Shown: positions 42,533-52,666 of the stretch, piece by piece
Position numbering within the stretch: position 1 is the first letter of the stretch
Layout of the letters: each line of letters begins with the position of its first letter
NCBI GenBank assembly: GCA_013519935.1
Contig: JACDUA010000008.1
Span: 26,138 to 90,137, forward strand
DNA from: Ectothiorhodospiraceae bacterium WFHF3C12
Lineage (GTDB): Bacteria > Pseudomonadota > Gammaproteobacteria > Nitrococcales > Nitrococcaceae
Reading direction: 5' to 3'
DNA length: 64,000 bases
The notes under the pieces: model-generated
Seen by the model: only the letters and a program-made list of their open reading frames with translations
Told to the model about the DNA's origin: nothing
The model's database searches: none
Position numbers and translations under genes: made by a program

Positions 42533-43801
42533 ATGAGTAGTGCGGAGAATACTGCAGCAGCCGCGGCCGGCGAGCCGGGGCTCGCGCAGCGCCTGGGTGA
42601 GCGCCGGGGAGCGGCCCTGGCGCTCGCCCTCGGCGCCCTGGTTTTCATCATCGGTATGATCGTGCCGCTGTTCGGCGCGCGCTGGGTCAACGATGTCATC
42701 GCGGTGATCGCCGCCGGCTTCGCCGTTCACGGCGCGCTGTCCCTATACGACGTGCAGCAGCGCGCACCCCAGTGGTACCTGCTGTCGCTGGTGGTGGTGA
42801 CAGGCTTTCTGGCTATCGCCTACCACAGCGGCTTGTCCCCGACCGATGCCGGCGGGCTGGCTTTCTCACTCGGCGATGCGCTGAGCAGCGGCGCCGGGTC
42901 CTGGACCCAGATGACCATCAACGGCCTCGCCATGGGGCTGCTGATCTTCATCATGGCCTCGGGCATGACCCTGACCTTCGGGCTTATGGGCGTGCTCAAC
43001 CTGGGCCACAGCGCGTTCATCACCATCGGCGCTTACGTGCTGATGACCTTTCTGGTCAGTGACTGGGGGCGCGGTCTGAGCGGTGCCGAATCGGTCGTCG
43101 CCAACGTGGGCCTGCTGGCCCTGGTGGTTCTGGTGGCGCTGGTCATCGCCGGCGTCGTGGGGCTGCTCTTCGAGCGTCTGATCGTCAAGCCGGTCTACGA
43201 CAACCACCTCAAACAGATCCTGGTCACGGTGGGCGGCGGCATCATCATTACCCAGCTGATCATCGCCATCTCCGGACCCAATGAGGTACAGCTGAACCAG
43301 CCCGCTACGCTGAGCGGCTCGTTCATAGTGGGTCCGGTGGTCGTGGAGACGTTCCGGCTGGTGGCCGTGGCCGTGGGCGCGGCCATCTTCTGGGGCATGC
43401 TGCGGGTTATCAACCGCACCAAGGTGGGCATCCTCATTCGCGCCGGCGTGCAGAGCACCGAGATGGTCGAGGCCATGGGCTACCGCATCAAGATGCTGTT
43501 CATCGCGGTGTTCATGGCCGGCTCCGCGCTGGCTGCGGTGGGCGGCGTGTTCTGGGGGCTCTACGACACGCTGATCCACCCGGAGATCGGCGGGCTGCGG
43601 CTGTTCCAGATCATTATCGTGATCATCATCGGCGGGCTGGGTTCCATTACCGGCTGCTTCTTCGGCGCGCTGCTGCTGGGGCTGCTGAGCAACTACGTGG
43701 GTTTCGTGGCGCCGGAGGTGGCCGAGTTCTCCAGTATCGCCCTGATGGTGGCCGTACTGATGTGGCGCCCCCAGGGGCTCATCCCCGTGATCCGGATGTA
43801 A
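42533..43801 (+). CDS. Branched-chain amino acid/amide ABC transporter permease (LivH-like) with N-terminal membrane extension
   Basis: LivH core (MNG/INGLAMGLLIFIMASGMTLTFGLMGVLNLGHSAFITIGAYV) preceded by ~125 residues with extra TM helices. Confidence 0.85.
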   Translation: MSSAENTAAAAAGEPGLAQRLGERRGAALALALGALVFIIGMIVPLFGARWVNDVIAVIAAGFAVHGALSLYDVQQRAPQWYLLSLVVVTGFLAIAYHSGLSPTDAGGLAFSLGDALSSGAGSWTQMTINGLAMGLLIFIMASGMTLTFGLMGVLNLGHSAFITIGAYVLMTFLVSDWGRGLSGAESVVANVGLLALVVLVALVIAGVVGLLFERLIVKPVYDNHLKQILVTVGGGIIITQLIIAISGPNEVQLNQPATLSGSFIVGPVVVETFRLVAVAVGAAIFWGMLRVINRTKVGILIRAGVQSTEMVEAMGYRIKMLFIAVFMAGSALAAVGGVFWGLYDTLIHPEIGGLRLFQIIIVIIIGGLGSITGCFFGALLLGLLSNYVGFVAPEVAEFSSIALMVAVLMWRPQGLIPVIRM

Positions 43802-43815
43802 GGGGGTAGAACCGA

Positions 43816-45042
43816 ATGTTCGACACAATCCTTTCGGGGGACTACCCGAAGAGCAAGGTGCTCAACACCGTCCTGCTGGCCATCTTCTTCGGGCTGGCCC
43901 TGGGTCCGTTCCTGTTCGACGGCGCGGTGGCGTTCAGCACCATTACCAACATCTGCATCTTTATCGTGCTGGTGGCCAGTTACGACATCCTGCTGGGGTA
44001 CACGCATATCGTCTCCCTGGCCCACACGATGTTCTACGGCATCGGCGCCTACGCGGTAGCTATCGCCATGAACAGCATGGGACCGTCCTGGGGCAGCATG
44101 TTCGTCGGCGTCATCGGCGGTGTCCTGGTGGCGGCGGTCATCGCCCTGCTGGTCGGCCTGCTCTCGCTCCGGGTGAAGGCGCTGTTCTTCGCCCTGGTTA
44201 CACTGGCGGTGGCGGTGGGCTTTGGCATCCTCATCTCGAAGTTCTACGCCATCACCGGCGGCGAACAGGGGCTGGGGTTCCGGCCGCCGCGGGAGCTCGG
44301 CCCCGGGTTCAAGCTGTTCGAGGAACGCTGGTACGGGTTCAACGCGCTCGGCTGGCTCTGGAACCTGGTCACCGACCCGGGCAACCTGGGTGAGAACACG
44401 AAGCAGGCCGTGTTCGACGTGCGTATGAGTGGGCGCATCGTGCTGTATTACGTCATCTTCCTGACCACGGTGGGGCTGTTCCTGCTGATGCTGCGGATGA
44501 TGAACTCACCCTTCGGGCGGGTTCTCAAGGCCGTGCGCGAGAATGAATTCCGGGCCGAGGCGCTGGGCTATCGTACGGTGATGTTCCGCACCATCAACGT
44601 GGTCATTGCCGGCGCCATCGCCGCGCTGGCCGGTGCCATGGCGGCGATGTCCGATCCCTGGGTGACGCCGGACAGCTACCTGTCGCTGGGTGTCATGGTG
44701 AACATCCTGCTCATGTGCGTCATAGGCGGCATGGGCACGCTCTACGGGGCGATGGTCGGGGCGACCATATTCATCCTGGCCGAGACCTACCTGAAGGACT
44801 TCATGGAGGTCGCCTACGACCTTACTGCCGGTTTCTTCAACGCGCTGCCGGAATGGCTGAGCTGGCTGAGCTTCATCCACGAGCTCATCAGTCCGGACCG
44901 GTGGTACTTCTGGATGGGCCTGCTGTTCGTGCTCAGCGTCTACTTCTTCCCGGCGGGCGTGGTCGGCCAGTTCCGTGCCAAGGAGCTGGAGAGCCAGATC
45001 GCTGATAGCGAGGAGGGCGCCAGCCGCACCGAGCCGGCGTGA
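43816..45042 (+). CDS. Branched-chain amino acid/amide ABC transporter permease (LivM-like)
   Basis: YDILLGYTHIVSLAHTMFYGIGAYAVAIAMN; multiple TM helices; operon context. Confidence 0.88.
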   Translation: MFDTILSGDYPKSKVLNTVLLAIFFGLALGPFLFDGAVAFSTITNICIFIVLVASYDILLGYTHIVSLAHTMFYGIGAYAVAIAMNSMGPSWGSMFVGVIGGVLVAAVIALLVGLLSLRVKALFFALVTLAVAVGFGILISKFYAITGGEQGLGFRPPRELGPGFKLFEERWYGFNALGWLWNLVTDPGNLGENTKQAVFDVRMSGRIVLYYVIFLTTVGLFLLMLRMMNSPFGRVLKAVRENEFRAEALGYRTVMFRTINVVIAGAIAALAGAMAAMSDPWVTPDSYLSLGVMVNILLMCVIGGMGTLYGAMVGATIFILAETYLKDFMEVAYDLTAGFFNALPEWLSWLSFIHELISPDRWYFWMGLLFVLSVYFFPAGVVGQFRAKELESQIADSEEGASRTEPA

Positions 45043-45064
45043 TCCCGGAGGCGATGCCGGTCGT

Positions 45065-46171
45065 TCAGAGAAACTCGCTGAGCGGCATGCTGGAGGCCAC
45101 GCCGAGGGTGTGGCCGTATTCCTGAAACCAGCGGCTGGCCCGTTCGCGCCCCAGGTCGCGCAGGTGCTGCAGGAACGGCCACTCGGAGTTCATGGGGCTG
45201 CTGCGCCCCATGTCCTCCAGGGCGTCGGCCGTGTCGATGTGATGCAGCTTCAACGCGTCCAGGTGGCGGCGGTAGTGATGGCGCCCATGCTGCGGCCGGG
45301 CCTGGTCCTGGAACAGGGCGAGCATCTGCAGCTCGCGCACCAGGTTGGCGTTGAAGGCGATCTCGTTGACCCGGTCGACAATATCGCCCACCCGTTTCGG
45401 GACTTCCTCCCGGCGCACCGGCGTGAGCTGTATGAGCATTACGTCGCGGGCGTCGCACTCGAAGATCAGGGGGAACAGCGGCGGGTTGGCGGTGTAGCCG
45501 CCATCCCAGTAATGCTCGCCGTCGATCTCCACGGCCTGGAAGACGAAGGGCAGGCAGGCCGAGGCGGCCAGCACGTCAGGACTCAGCCCCTTGTTGTCGA
45601 CCACGCGAAGGCGTCCGGTGTGCACGTTGGTCATGGATACGAATACCCGCACGTCCTGGCGCGCGCGGATGAGATCGAAATCCACCACGCGCTCGAGAAT
45701 GGCGTTGAGCGGGTTATAGCCGGTGGGGTTGAGCTGGTAGGGGGAGGCCACCTTGGACAGGGCCCGGGCCCAGACGTAGCCGGGAGACCAGTCCCGGTTC
45801 CAGCCGCTCAACAGATAGTCCATGGGCGTAGGCTGCAGCGGTCCCATGCCGTTGGCGTGGCCCACCGCGCTCCAGAACTCGTGTAGCGCCTCACGGGCAC
45901 CGTCGCGCCCGCCGCGCAACAGGCCGGAGGCGGTGACTGCGGCATTCATGGCCCCGGCACTGGCACCGCTCAGCCCCTCGATGCGCAGATTCCGTTCCTC
46001 CAGCACCCGGTCCAGCACGCCCCAGGTGAACGCGCCGTGGGCGCCACCCCCCTCAAGCGCCATGTTCACGGGGATGCGGCCCCGCCGCGGGCCCGGCAAT
46101 CGCCGCCCGCTCGCCGTGAGTGCCCGGCGCCAGCCAAGAAGGCGTTCCCGCAGTCTGTCCCTGAAGCTCAT
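45065..46171 (-). CDS. Patatin-like phospholipase
   Basis: NMALEGGGAHGAFTWGVLDRVLEE; GLSGASAGAMNAA (GxSxG); DGGYTANPP. Confidence 0.9.
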   Translation of the reverse strand: MSFRDRLRERLLGWRRALTASGRRLPGPRRGRIPVNMALEGGGAHGAFTWGVLDRVLEERNLRIEGLSGASAGAMNAAVTASGLLRGGRDGAREALHEFWSAVGHANGMGPLQPTPMDYLLSGWNRDWSPGYVWARALSKVASPYQLNPTGYNPLNAILERVVDFDLIRARQDVRVFVSMTNVHTGRLRVVDNKGLSPDVLAASACLPFVFQAVEIDGEHYWDGGYTANPPLFPLIFECDARDVMLIQLTPVRREEVPKRVGDIVDRVNEIAFNANLVRELQMLALFQDQARPQHGRHHYRRHLDALKLHHIDTADALEDMGRSSPMNSEWPFLQHLRDLGRERASRWFQEYGHTLGVASSMPLSEFL

Positions 46172-46445
46172 CCTCTGGCTCGTTCCTTTTCCTGGCCCGG
46201 CGCTGTCACCGGACGTCAGTGTGCCCAACGCGGGACGCGGGAGATCCGCATCGGCGTGACGGGCCCGAGAGCGGAGACTGTAACGCCAACCGGATTGGCG
46301 AATATGCGAAACCGTTCGTTTGTCGCGGAGGACGGCAAGCTATCATGAACACGTGCCCGAATCGCAGCTTTGCGCCGGCCGGGCCAACGACTTCGTCGAC
46401 GCGCAGCCGCGTGCGACGCTTCTTGGGGGTGAGCGGGATTAAACA

Positions 46446-47690
46446 ATGAGTACGAACGTTACACCGGAGCTTCTGGAAGGGTTGGTCCCGTTACGTGAGC
46501 TAACGGGGGAGGCACTCAGCGAACTGGCGCGCTGTGCCGAGTTGGAGGATCTTCCGGCCAAGACCGCTTTGTTCAAGAAGGGCAGCACCGATGAATGGAC
46601 CCGGTACGTATTGTCCGGGGAGGTGGTGCTCGTGGACGGACCCGGGTCCCAGGCATCGACGGTCGTTGGTATGGGGGACGGCGCCGTCGCCACGCAACCG
46701 CTGGGCCTGGAGCAACCGCATGCGACCCATGCCCTGGCAAGGACCGACGTGCGGTTGATCCGTATTCCGCGGCAGCGCATCGAACAGGCGCTGGAGGAGA
46801 GTCGCCTGCCCGACTATGACGTGGCCGAGGTGGAGGCCGAGTCGTCCAGCGAGCAGATGTTCTACGGCCTCATCCAGGACCTCATGGAGGACCGGCTCGA
46901 GTTGCCGAGCATGCCGGACATTGCCGTGCGCGTGCGCGAAGCCGTGTCCGATCCCGACTGCGGCGCGCCGGAGGTGGCCAAGATCGTCCAGGCCGATCCG
47001 TCGGTGGCAGCGCGGCTGATGCAGGCGGCGAACAGCGCGCTGTTCGCCGGCCAGTCCGCGGCGGACAATCTCACGGCCGCCATCGTCCGGCTCGGCCTGC
47101 GCAACGTACGCGAGCTGGTCATGGCGGTGACCATGCGGGAGGTGTTCAAGGCCAAGAACCCGCTGCTGAACAAGCGCATGGTGGAGGTCTGGATGCACTC
47201 CACGCTCATCGCCGCCATCAGCTCCGTGCTGGCGAAGAAGCTCAAGGGCTTCGACAGCGAGCGCGGTCTGCTGGCTGGGCTGGTTCACGATATCGGTGTC
47301 GTGCCCATGGTGGCCAACGCCGCCGAGTATCCCGATATGGTCAGCGATCCGGCCAAGCTGGAGGCGACCATCAACGCCTACCGCGGCCAGGTGGGCAGCA
47401 TGATACTGCGGCGCTGGAACTTCCCCGACGACATGGTCGACGCGGCCACCGAGGCGGAGAACTGGGAGCGGGACCACGACGGCCAGGCCGACTACGCCGA
47501 TCTGGTCATCGCCGCCCAGCTGCAGAGCATGGCCGGCACAAGCGACGCCGCCAAGGTGCCGAGCCTGGAGCAGATCCCGGCCTACAATCGCCTCGGCCTG
47601 GCGGAAATCGGCATCACCGAGAGCGAGCCGGTACTGGAAGAGGCCCGGGAGGAAATCGCCGAGGTCCAGCGTTTCCTGATGGGCAAGTGA
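46446..47690 (+). CDS. Cyclic-nucleotide-binding-like domain fused to HDOD domain
   Basis: N-terminal cNMP-binding-like beta-roll (AELEDLPAKTALFKKGSTDEWTRYVLSGEVVLVDG), then HDOD (LPSMPDIAVRVREAVSDPDCGAPEVAKIVQADPSVAARLMQAANSALF). Confidence 0.85.
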   Translation: MSTNVTPELLEGLVPLRELTGEALSELARCAELEDLPAKTALFKKGSTDEWTRYVLSGEVVLVDGPGSQASTVVGMGDGAVATQPLGLEQPHATHALARTDVRLIRIPRQRIEQALEESRLPDYDVAEVEAESSSEQMFYGLIQDLMEDRLELPSMPDIAVRVREAVSDPDCGAPEVAKIVQADPSVAARLMQAANSALFAGQSAADNLTAAIVRLGLRNVRELVMAVTMREVFKAKNPLLNKRMVEVWMHSTLIAAISSVLAKKLKGFDSERGLLAGLVHDIGVVPMVANAAEYPDMVSDPAKLEATINAYRGQVGSMILRRWNFPDDMVDAATEAENWERDHDGQADYADLVIAAQLQSMAGTSDAAKVPSLEQIPAYNRLGLAEIGITESEPVLEEAREEIAEVQRFLMGK

Positions 47691-47700
47691 AGCCGCCTTT

Positions 47701-47852
47701 TTAGCCACAGATGAACACGGATGAACACAGATCCGAACAGGAAATCGGGCCGAAGCCGGCCCGAGTAGACCACGCCTTCGAGCGGCAAAGAGCACCCAAT
47801 ACCGCTCGGCTCACGATGATATCTGTGTCTATCCGTGTTCATCTGTGGCGAA
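47701..47852. repeat. Palindromic intergenic repeat (MITE/REP-like)
   Basis: Terminal inverted repeats TTAGCCACAGATGAACACGGATGAACACAGAT (47701-47732) and ATCTGTGTCTATCCGTGTTCATCTGTGGCGAA (47821-47852) with internal TCGGGCC...GGCCCGA hairpin. Confidence 0.82.
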
Positions 47853-47859
47853 CCAAAAG

Positions 47860-47884
47860 AAAAGCCGGCGTAAGCCGGCTTTTC
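47860..47884. terminator. Bidirectional terminator between HDOD gene and fadD
   Basis: AAAAGCCGGC-GTAA-GCCGGCTTTT. Confidence 0.78.
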
Positions 47885-47908
47885 TGGTGTTTGATCCCCG
47901 GGCTCTGA

Positions 47909-49663
47909 TCAGGTGCCGGTCTTCTGGTCGTTCTGCTCGGCTTCGGCCTCCTTGCGCAGGTCCTTGCGCAGGATCTTGCCCACCGGCGTCTTGGGCAGCT
48001 CGTCGCGGAAGATGATCTCCTTCGGCACCTTGTAGGCGGTGAGGTACTCCCTCGCGTAGCTGATGATGTCCTCCTTGGTGAGGCTCTCCTCGGTGCGGAC
48101 CACGTAGGCGCGCACCGTCTCCCCGCCCTGGGGCTGCGGCATGCCGATGACCGCCACCTCGGCGATCTTGGGATGGCCGCCGAGGGCTTCCTCCACCTCG
48201 TTCGGGTAGACGTTGAAGCCGCTGACGTCGATCATGTCTTTCTTGCGGTCGACGATGCTGACGTAGCCGCGCTCGTCGATGGTCGCCATGTCGCCGGTGC
48301 TGAACCAGCCGTCCTTGAGCACCTTCTCGGTCTCGTCGGGCCGGTTCCAGTAGCCCTGCATGACCTGCGGCCCCTTGACCTGCAGCTCGCCGGGCTGCCC
48401 CGGCGGCAGGATGCTGCCGTTCTCGTCGACGATGCGCACATCGGTGCCGGGCGCCGGGACGCCGATGGTGCCGAGCCGTATCTCGCCCTGGGAGGGGTTG
48501 ATCGTCACCACCGGGCTCGTCTCCGACAGGCCGTAGCCCTCGGCGATTTTGCTGCCCACCAGCTTCTCCCACTGCTGCGCCACCGACTTGTGAAGCGCGG
48601 TGCCGCCGGCCACGGACAGATCGATGCTCTTCGGCGGGTTCTCCTGGAACCAGGGCTCCTGCAGCAGGCCGGCGAAGAGCACGTTCACGCCCGAGAACTT
48701 CGTGATGCGGTACTGCTCGAAGGCCTTGCGCAGGTTGGACGGCGGCCGCGGCGACGGACACAGCACGTTGTGGTCGCCGTCGGCAAAGAACACCATCAGG
48801 TTAAAGGTGAAGGCGAAGATGTGGTAAAGCGGCAGCGCCGTGAGCACCGTTTCCTCGCCCTCATGCATCACCGGCCCCGCGGTAGCGAAGCTCTGGGCGA
48901 GGTTGGACAGCAGATTGCCATGGGTGAGCTGAGCGCCCTTCGCCACACCGGTGGTGCCGCCAGTGTACTGCAGCGCCGCCGTGTCCTCCGGACCGATGTC
49001 CGGCGGATTCTGGCGGAACCTGTCCACATGCCTGCGACCGGCGCCCAGGGCATCCTTGAGACGCGTCGCCGCCATGGGGCAATCGGGGATCTGCTTGCGG
49101 ATCTTCTTCAACACGAAGCCGAGCAGCGCCCGCTTGAACGGCGGGAAGAACTCGTTGATGCCCACGAGCACCACCTTCTCGACCTGGGTACCGTCCAGGG
49201 CCTTGGGCAGCTTGTCCGCGAACATGTCGATGATCACCAGCACCTTGGCGCCGCTGTCCTTGAGCTGGTGGTTCATCTCCGTGGCGGTGTAGAGCGGGTT
49301 GACGTTGACCAGCACGCAGCCGGCCTTGAGCACGCCGAACGCCGATACCGGATAGGACAGGCAGTTGGGCATCTGCACGGCCACGCGGTCGCCCTTGTCC
49401 AGTCCGGCCTCCTCGCGCAGATAGGCGGCGAAGGCATCCGAGTGATCCTGGACCTCGTGGTAGGTGAGGCTGGCCGCCATGCCGTTGTCCAGGCAGATGG
49501 TGAAGGCCGTGTTGTTCGCATACTTGTCGGCGCTGCGCCTCAACAGCTCGGCCATGCTGCGGTCGGGCAGCGGCTTCAGCTCCGTCTCCACCCCGGGTCC
49601 GTACTCCTTGAGCCAGGGTTTGCTCTCGTAGAACGCTTCCGGGTTCTGCTGATAGTCGGTCAT
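47909..49663 (-). CDS. fadD: Long-chain fatty acid-CoA ligase
   Basis: AMP-binding motif TGGTTGVAKGAQLTH; EGYGLSETSPV; C-terminal PKTPVGKILRKDLR. Confidence 0.92.
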   Translation of the reverse strand: MTDYQQNPEAFYESKPWLKEYGPGVETELKPLPDRSMAELLRRSADKYANNTAFTICLDNGMAASLTYHEVQDHSDAFAAYLREEAGLDKGDRVAVQMPNCLSYPVSAFGVLKAGCVLVNVNPLYTATEMNHQLKDSGAKVLVIIDMFADKLPKALDGTQVEKVVLVGINEFFPPFKRALLGFVLKKIRKQIPDCPMAATRLKDALGAGRRHVDRFRQNPPDIGPEDTAALQYTGGTTGVAKGAQLTHGNLLSNLAQSFATAGPVMHEGEETVLTALPLYHIFAFTFNLMVFFADGDHNVLCPSPRPPSNLRKAFEQYRITKFSGVNVLFAGLLQEPWFQENPPKSIDLSVAGGTALHKSVAQQWEKLVGSKIAEGYGLSETSPVVTINPSQGEIRLGTIGVPAPGTDVRIVDENGSILPPGQPGELQVKGPQVMQGYWNRPDETEKVLKDGWFSTGDMATIDERGYVSIVDRKKDMIDVSGFNVYPNEVEEALGGHPKIAEVAVIGMPQPQGGETVRAYVVRTEESLTKEDIISYAREYLTAYKVPKEIIFRDELPKTPVGKILRKDLRKEAEAEQNDQKTGT

Positions 49664-50044
49664 CCTCTCGATCCCTCCGTCAATCGAGCTGCTTAGGCAG
49701 CAGCGAAGCACTTTCTTATTGCTGCGGGCCGTCTCGCGACACCGTTCGCGCTTGTCGCGGCGTGGTTCCCCGGCCCCTGTCTCGCCAGTCCGTGACCGCC
49801 TGCGGACAGTGCTGCCCTTATCTGGACTGTAATCTACAACTTCGCGATTTCACAGGGGTCGGTAGCGTTAGCCCGCGGACGCCGGTGCGACCGCCCGGCC
49901 GCTCCTGCCGGGGGCCGGGCGGCACTCGTCCGGTCTCGTTGGCATGTAGAATGGGCGGCTCCGCCCGTAACGCACGGGCGCGCCGGCGCATTACTCCACC
50001 ATTGGGTTCAGGGAACGCCCCGTCACGGGCGGTACGAAGCGCAC

Positions 50045-51406
50045 ATGCTCAGCACCGACAGCCACCATACGCTACCGTATCCGGTAGACCCGACACAATT
50101 GTTCCGCCGCCTCAGACGCCTGCCTTGGGCCATGTGGCTGGACAGCGGCTGCGACAGCGAGGGCAGCAACCGTTACGACATCATGGTGGCGGATCCCGTG
50201 TGCACGCTGGAGACGCGACACGGCGTGACCGCCGTACGGCCCCGCAATGGCGAACCCTATACCAGCGGCGCGAACCCGCTGGAGGTCCTGCGGGCGGTCA
50301 TGGCCGAATACGGCGGCGGGCGCGCCGGGCCGCCACCGTTCGCCGGGGGCGCGGTCGGGTATTTCAGCTACGAGCTTGGCCGGCGGTTGGAGGGCTTGCC
50401 CGGGCGTGCCAGCCCGGAGCCTGAGATGGCGGTGGGCATCTATCCCTGGGCGCTGGTTCTGGACCGTGAGCGCAGGCGGTTGAGCGTCTGTGGAGACCCC
50501 GGGGACACGGATCCGGTGGCCTTCTGCAGGGGCTTCGAGGCCGAGACCGCGGGGGTATGGCGAGCGCGGGCAGCGCCCGAGGCCGCCATGGACGCCGCGG
50601 CGTACGCCGAATCCTTCGCCGCCGTCCAGCGCTACATACAGGACGGCGACTGCTATCAGGTCAATCTGGCCAACCGGTTTCGTGCCCCGTTCGAGGGGGA
50701 TCCCCTTGACGCATATGCGTGGCTGCGGCGACGGGCCGGCGGTCCATTCAGCGCGTTCCTGGACGTGCCGGGCGTGAGCGTGCTCAGCGTGTCACCGGAG
50801 CGATTCCTGCGCCTCAACGGCGGGCGGGTCGAGACGCGGCCCATCAAGGGAACGCGACCGCGGCGGCGTGACCCGGCGGCCGACGCACATGAGCGCGAGG
50901 CTCTGCTGGCCAGTGCCAAGGACCGCGCCGAGAACGTGATGATCGTGGATTTGCTGCGCAATGACCTGGGCAAGGTCTGTCGGCCGGGGAGCGTCCACGT
51001 GCCCAGTCTCTGCGCGCTGGAAAGCTACAGTACGGTGCATCACCTGGTCAGCCAGGTGGTGGGCGAGCTTCGCGAAGATTGCGGGCCCCTGGACCTGCTC
51101 GGGGCCTGCCTGCCCGGCGGCTCGATCACCGGCGCGCCGAAGCATCGGGCGATGCAGATCATCGACGAGCTGGAACCGGCGCCGCGGGGCGTGTATTGCG
51201 GTGCCATCGGCTACGTGGGATTCGACGGCGGTCTGGACCTCAACATCGCCATCCGGACGGCCACGTGCGCGGCCGGCTCGATGGACTACTGGGCGGGCGG
51301 GGGGCTGGTGGCCGATTCCCTTTGCGAGGCGGAATACGAGGAGACACGCGACAAGGCGCGGGCCTTCCTGGATCTGTTCGGCGTTGTTGAAGGGAGCGCT
51401 GGATGA
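50045..51406 (+). CDS. pabB: Aminodeoxychorismate synthase component I
   Basis: Chorismate-binding domain: RPIKGTRPRRRDPAAD, ENVMIVDLLRNDLGKVC, PGGSITGAPKHRAMQIIDELE. Confidence 0.9.
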   Translation: MLSTDSHHTLPYPVDPTQLFRRLRRLPWAMWLDSGCDSEGSNRYDIMVADPVCTLETRHGVTAVRPRNGEPYTSGANPLEVLRAVMAEYGGGRAGPPPFAGGAVGYFSYELGRRLEGLPGRASPEPEMAVGIYPWALVLDRERRRLSVCGDPGDTDPVAFCRGFEAETAGVWRARAAPEAAMDAAAYAESFAAVQRYIQDGDCYQVNLANRFRAPFEGDPLDAYAWLRRRAGGPFSAFLDVPGVSVLSVSPERFLRLNGGRVETRPIKGTRPRRRDPAADAHEREALLASAKDRAENVMIVDLLRNDLGKVCRPGSVHVPSLCALESYSTVHHLVSQVVGELREDCGPLDLLGACLPGGSITGAPKHRAMQIIDELEPAPRGVYCGAIGYVGFDGGLDLNIAIRTATCAAGSMDYWAGGGLVADSLCEAEYEETRDKARAFLDLFGVVEGSAG

Positions 51407-51467
51407 TCCCCGGCTGCTTCCGCGCTCCGGGGCGTCGATCGGTCAGCGTTGCCCCGGCCGCCGGGGT

Positions 51468-52307
51468 TCAGGCCTCGGCCAGCAGACCGGCGAATCCCTG
51501 GAGCTGCTCCCACTCGCCGCCGCAGGCGGCGCCCACGCGTTCCAGCGTCCGATCGTCCGGGCCCGGCGGGGGCGCGGCGTCGGGCAGCCGCTCGAAGCCC
51601 AATGCCGTCCAACTCGCGCAGAATTGCACGCACTGGGCGAGTCCCGCCCACTGACCCATCTTCGGAGCGCTGCCGGCTTGCTGGGCCGTGGATGCGACAG
51701 CCTCGGGCAGCGCCCAGGCCTCCAGCAGCATGGCGCCCGCCTGGTGGTGGTCCGAGCCGAGCGCGCCGCGCAGTGCCTCAGCCAGCGATCCATCCGCGGC
51801 CGGGTCATGGGCCCGGAGGATGCGGTCCGTCTCTGCCGGGAATACGTGGGCCAGCAAGAGCAGGCCGATGTTGTGGAGCAGCCCCGCGAGGTAGGCCGCC
51901 TCGGGGTCAACCGGGGGTTGCAGGTGCCGGCTCAGACGGCCGGTGGCGAAGGCCGTGCCCACCGCGCTCAGCCAGTAGACGTCGGGCCGGAACGCGGGGC
52001 AGCGGCCCGTGTCGAATTGCTGGGCCAGCAGCAGCGATGCGGAGAGCACCCGAACGCGATCCAGTCCCAGCCGCAAGACGGCCTCGTCGATGGAGTAGAC
52101 GGTGCGCTGGCGCGCGAAGGACGCCGCATTGGCCAGCGCGACGATGCGGGCGGTAAGCCCCGGTTCGCGGCCCAGCACCTCGCTGATGTGATCCACGCTC
52201 GCCTCTTCCGAATGCAGCGCGAGCAGGATCTCGTGGGCCACGTAGGGCAATGGTGGGAGGGTGTCGACGTTGACTGCCTTCATGGCCTCTCGCCGGTGCT
52301 GCGCCAC
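51468..52307 (-). CDS. HDOD domain protein
   Basis: LPPLPYVAHEILLALHSEEASVDHISEVLGREPGLTARIVALANAASFARQRTVYSIDEAVLRLGLDRVR. Confidence 0.85.
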   Translation of the reverse strand: MAQHRREAMKAVNVDTLPPLPYVAHEILLALHSEEASVDHISEVLGREPGLTARIVALANAASFARQRTVYSIDEAVLRLGLDRVRVLSASLLLAQQFDTGRCPAFRPDVYWLSAVGTAFATGRLSRHLQPPVDPEAAYLAGLLHNIGLLLLAHVFPAETDRILRAHDPAADGSLAEALRGALGSDHHQAGAMLLEAWALPEAVASTAQQAGSAPKMGQWAGLAQCVQFCASWTALGFERLPDAAPPPGPDDRTLERVGAACGGEWEQLQGFAGLLAEA

Positions 52308-52413
52308 TCGGCCGGAGGCGTCGGCGGGCCGGCGCTCCTGGAAGTGGAGACGACATTGATAAGTGAGTGACGTAACAACGATTTGTGCACTTCGGAACCG
52401 GTCCTCCGGTTGC

Positions 52414-52442
52414 TTGACACCCCGTCACCCCGGGGCTAATGT
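52414..52442 (+). promoter_or_regulatory. Sigma-70 promoter of phaA
   Basis: TTGACA-N17-TAATGT, followed directly by TGCATTGCA (TGC-N3-GCA, 52443-52451). Confidence 0.75.
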
Positions 52443-52666
52443 TGCATTGCAGCGCCACGGCTCTGGCGCGCCGCGGAAGTGCCGCACGGGGCGGGCACTG
52501 CCGCCAGCGTATTCAGCCCTTCCCCGCTGCTGATACCATATATCAATAGGCGATTTCGAGCGCCATCCGGGGCGCGGCGTTTAACGGACGCCCGAGTTCC
52601 CCGGCCAGACTCAGGCGCGTATTGGTGCAGGGCTCTGCATCGAGTCCCATCCCAAGGAGGCATCCA

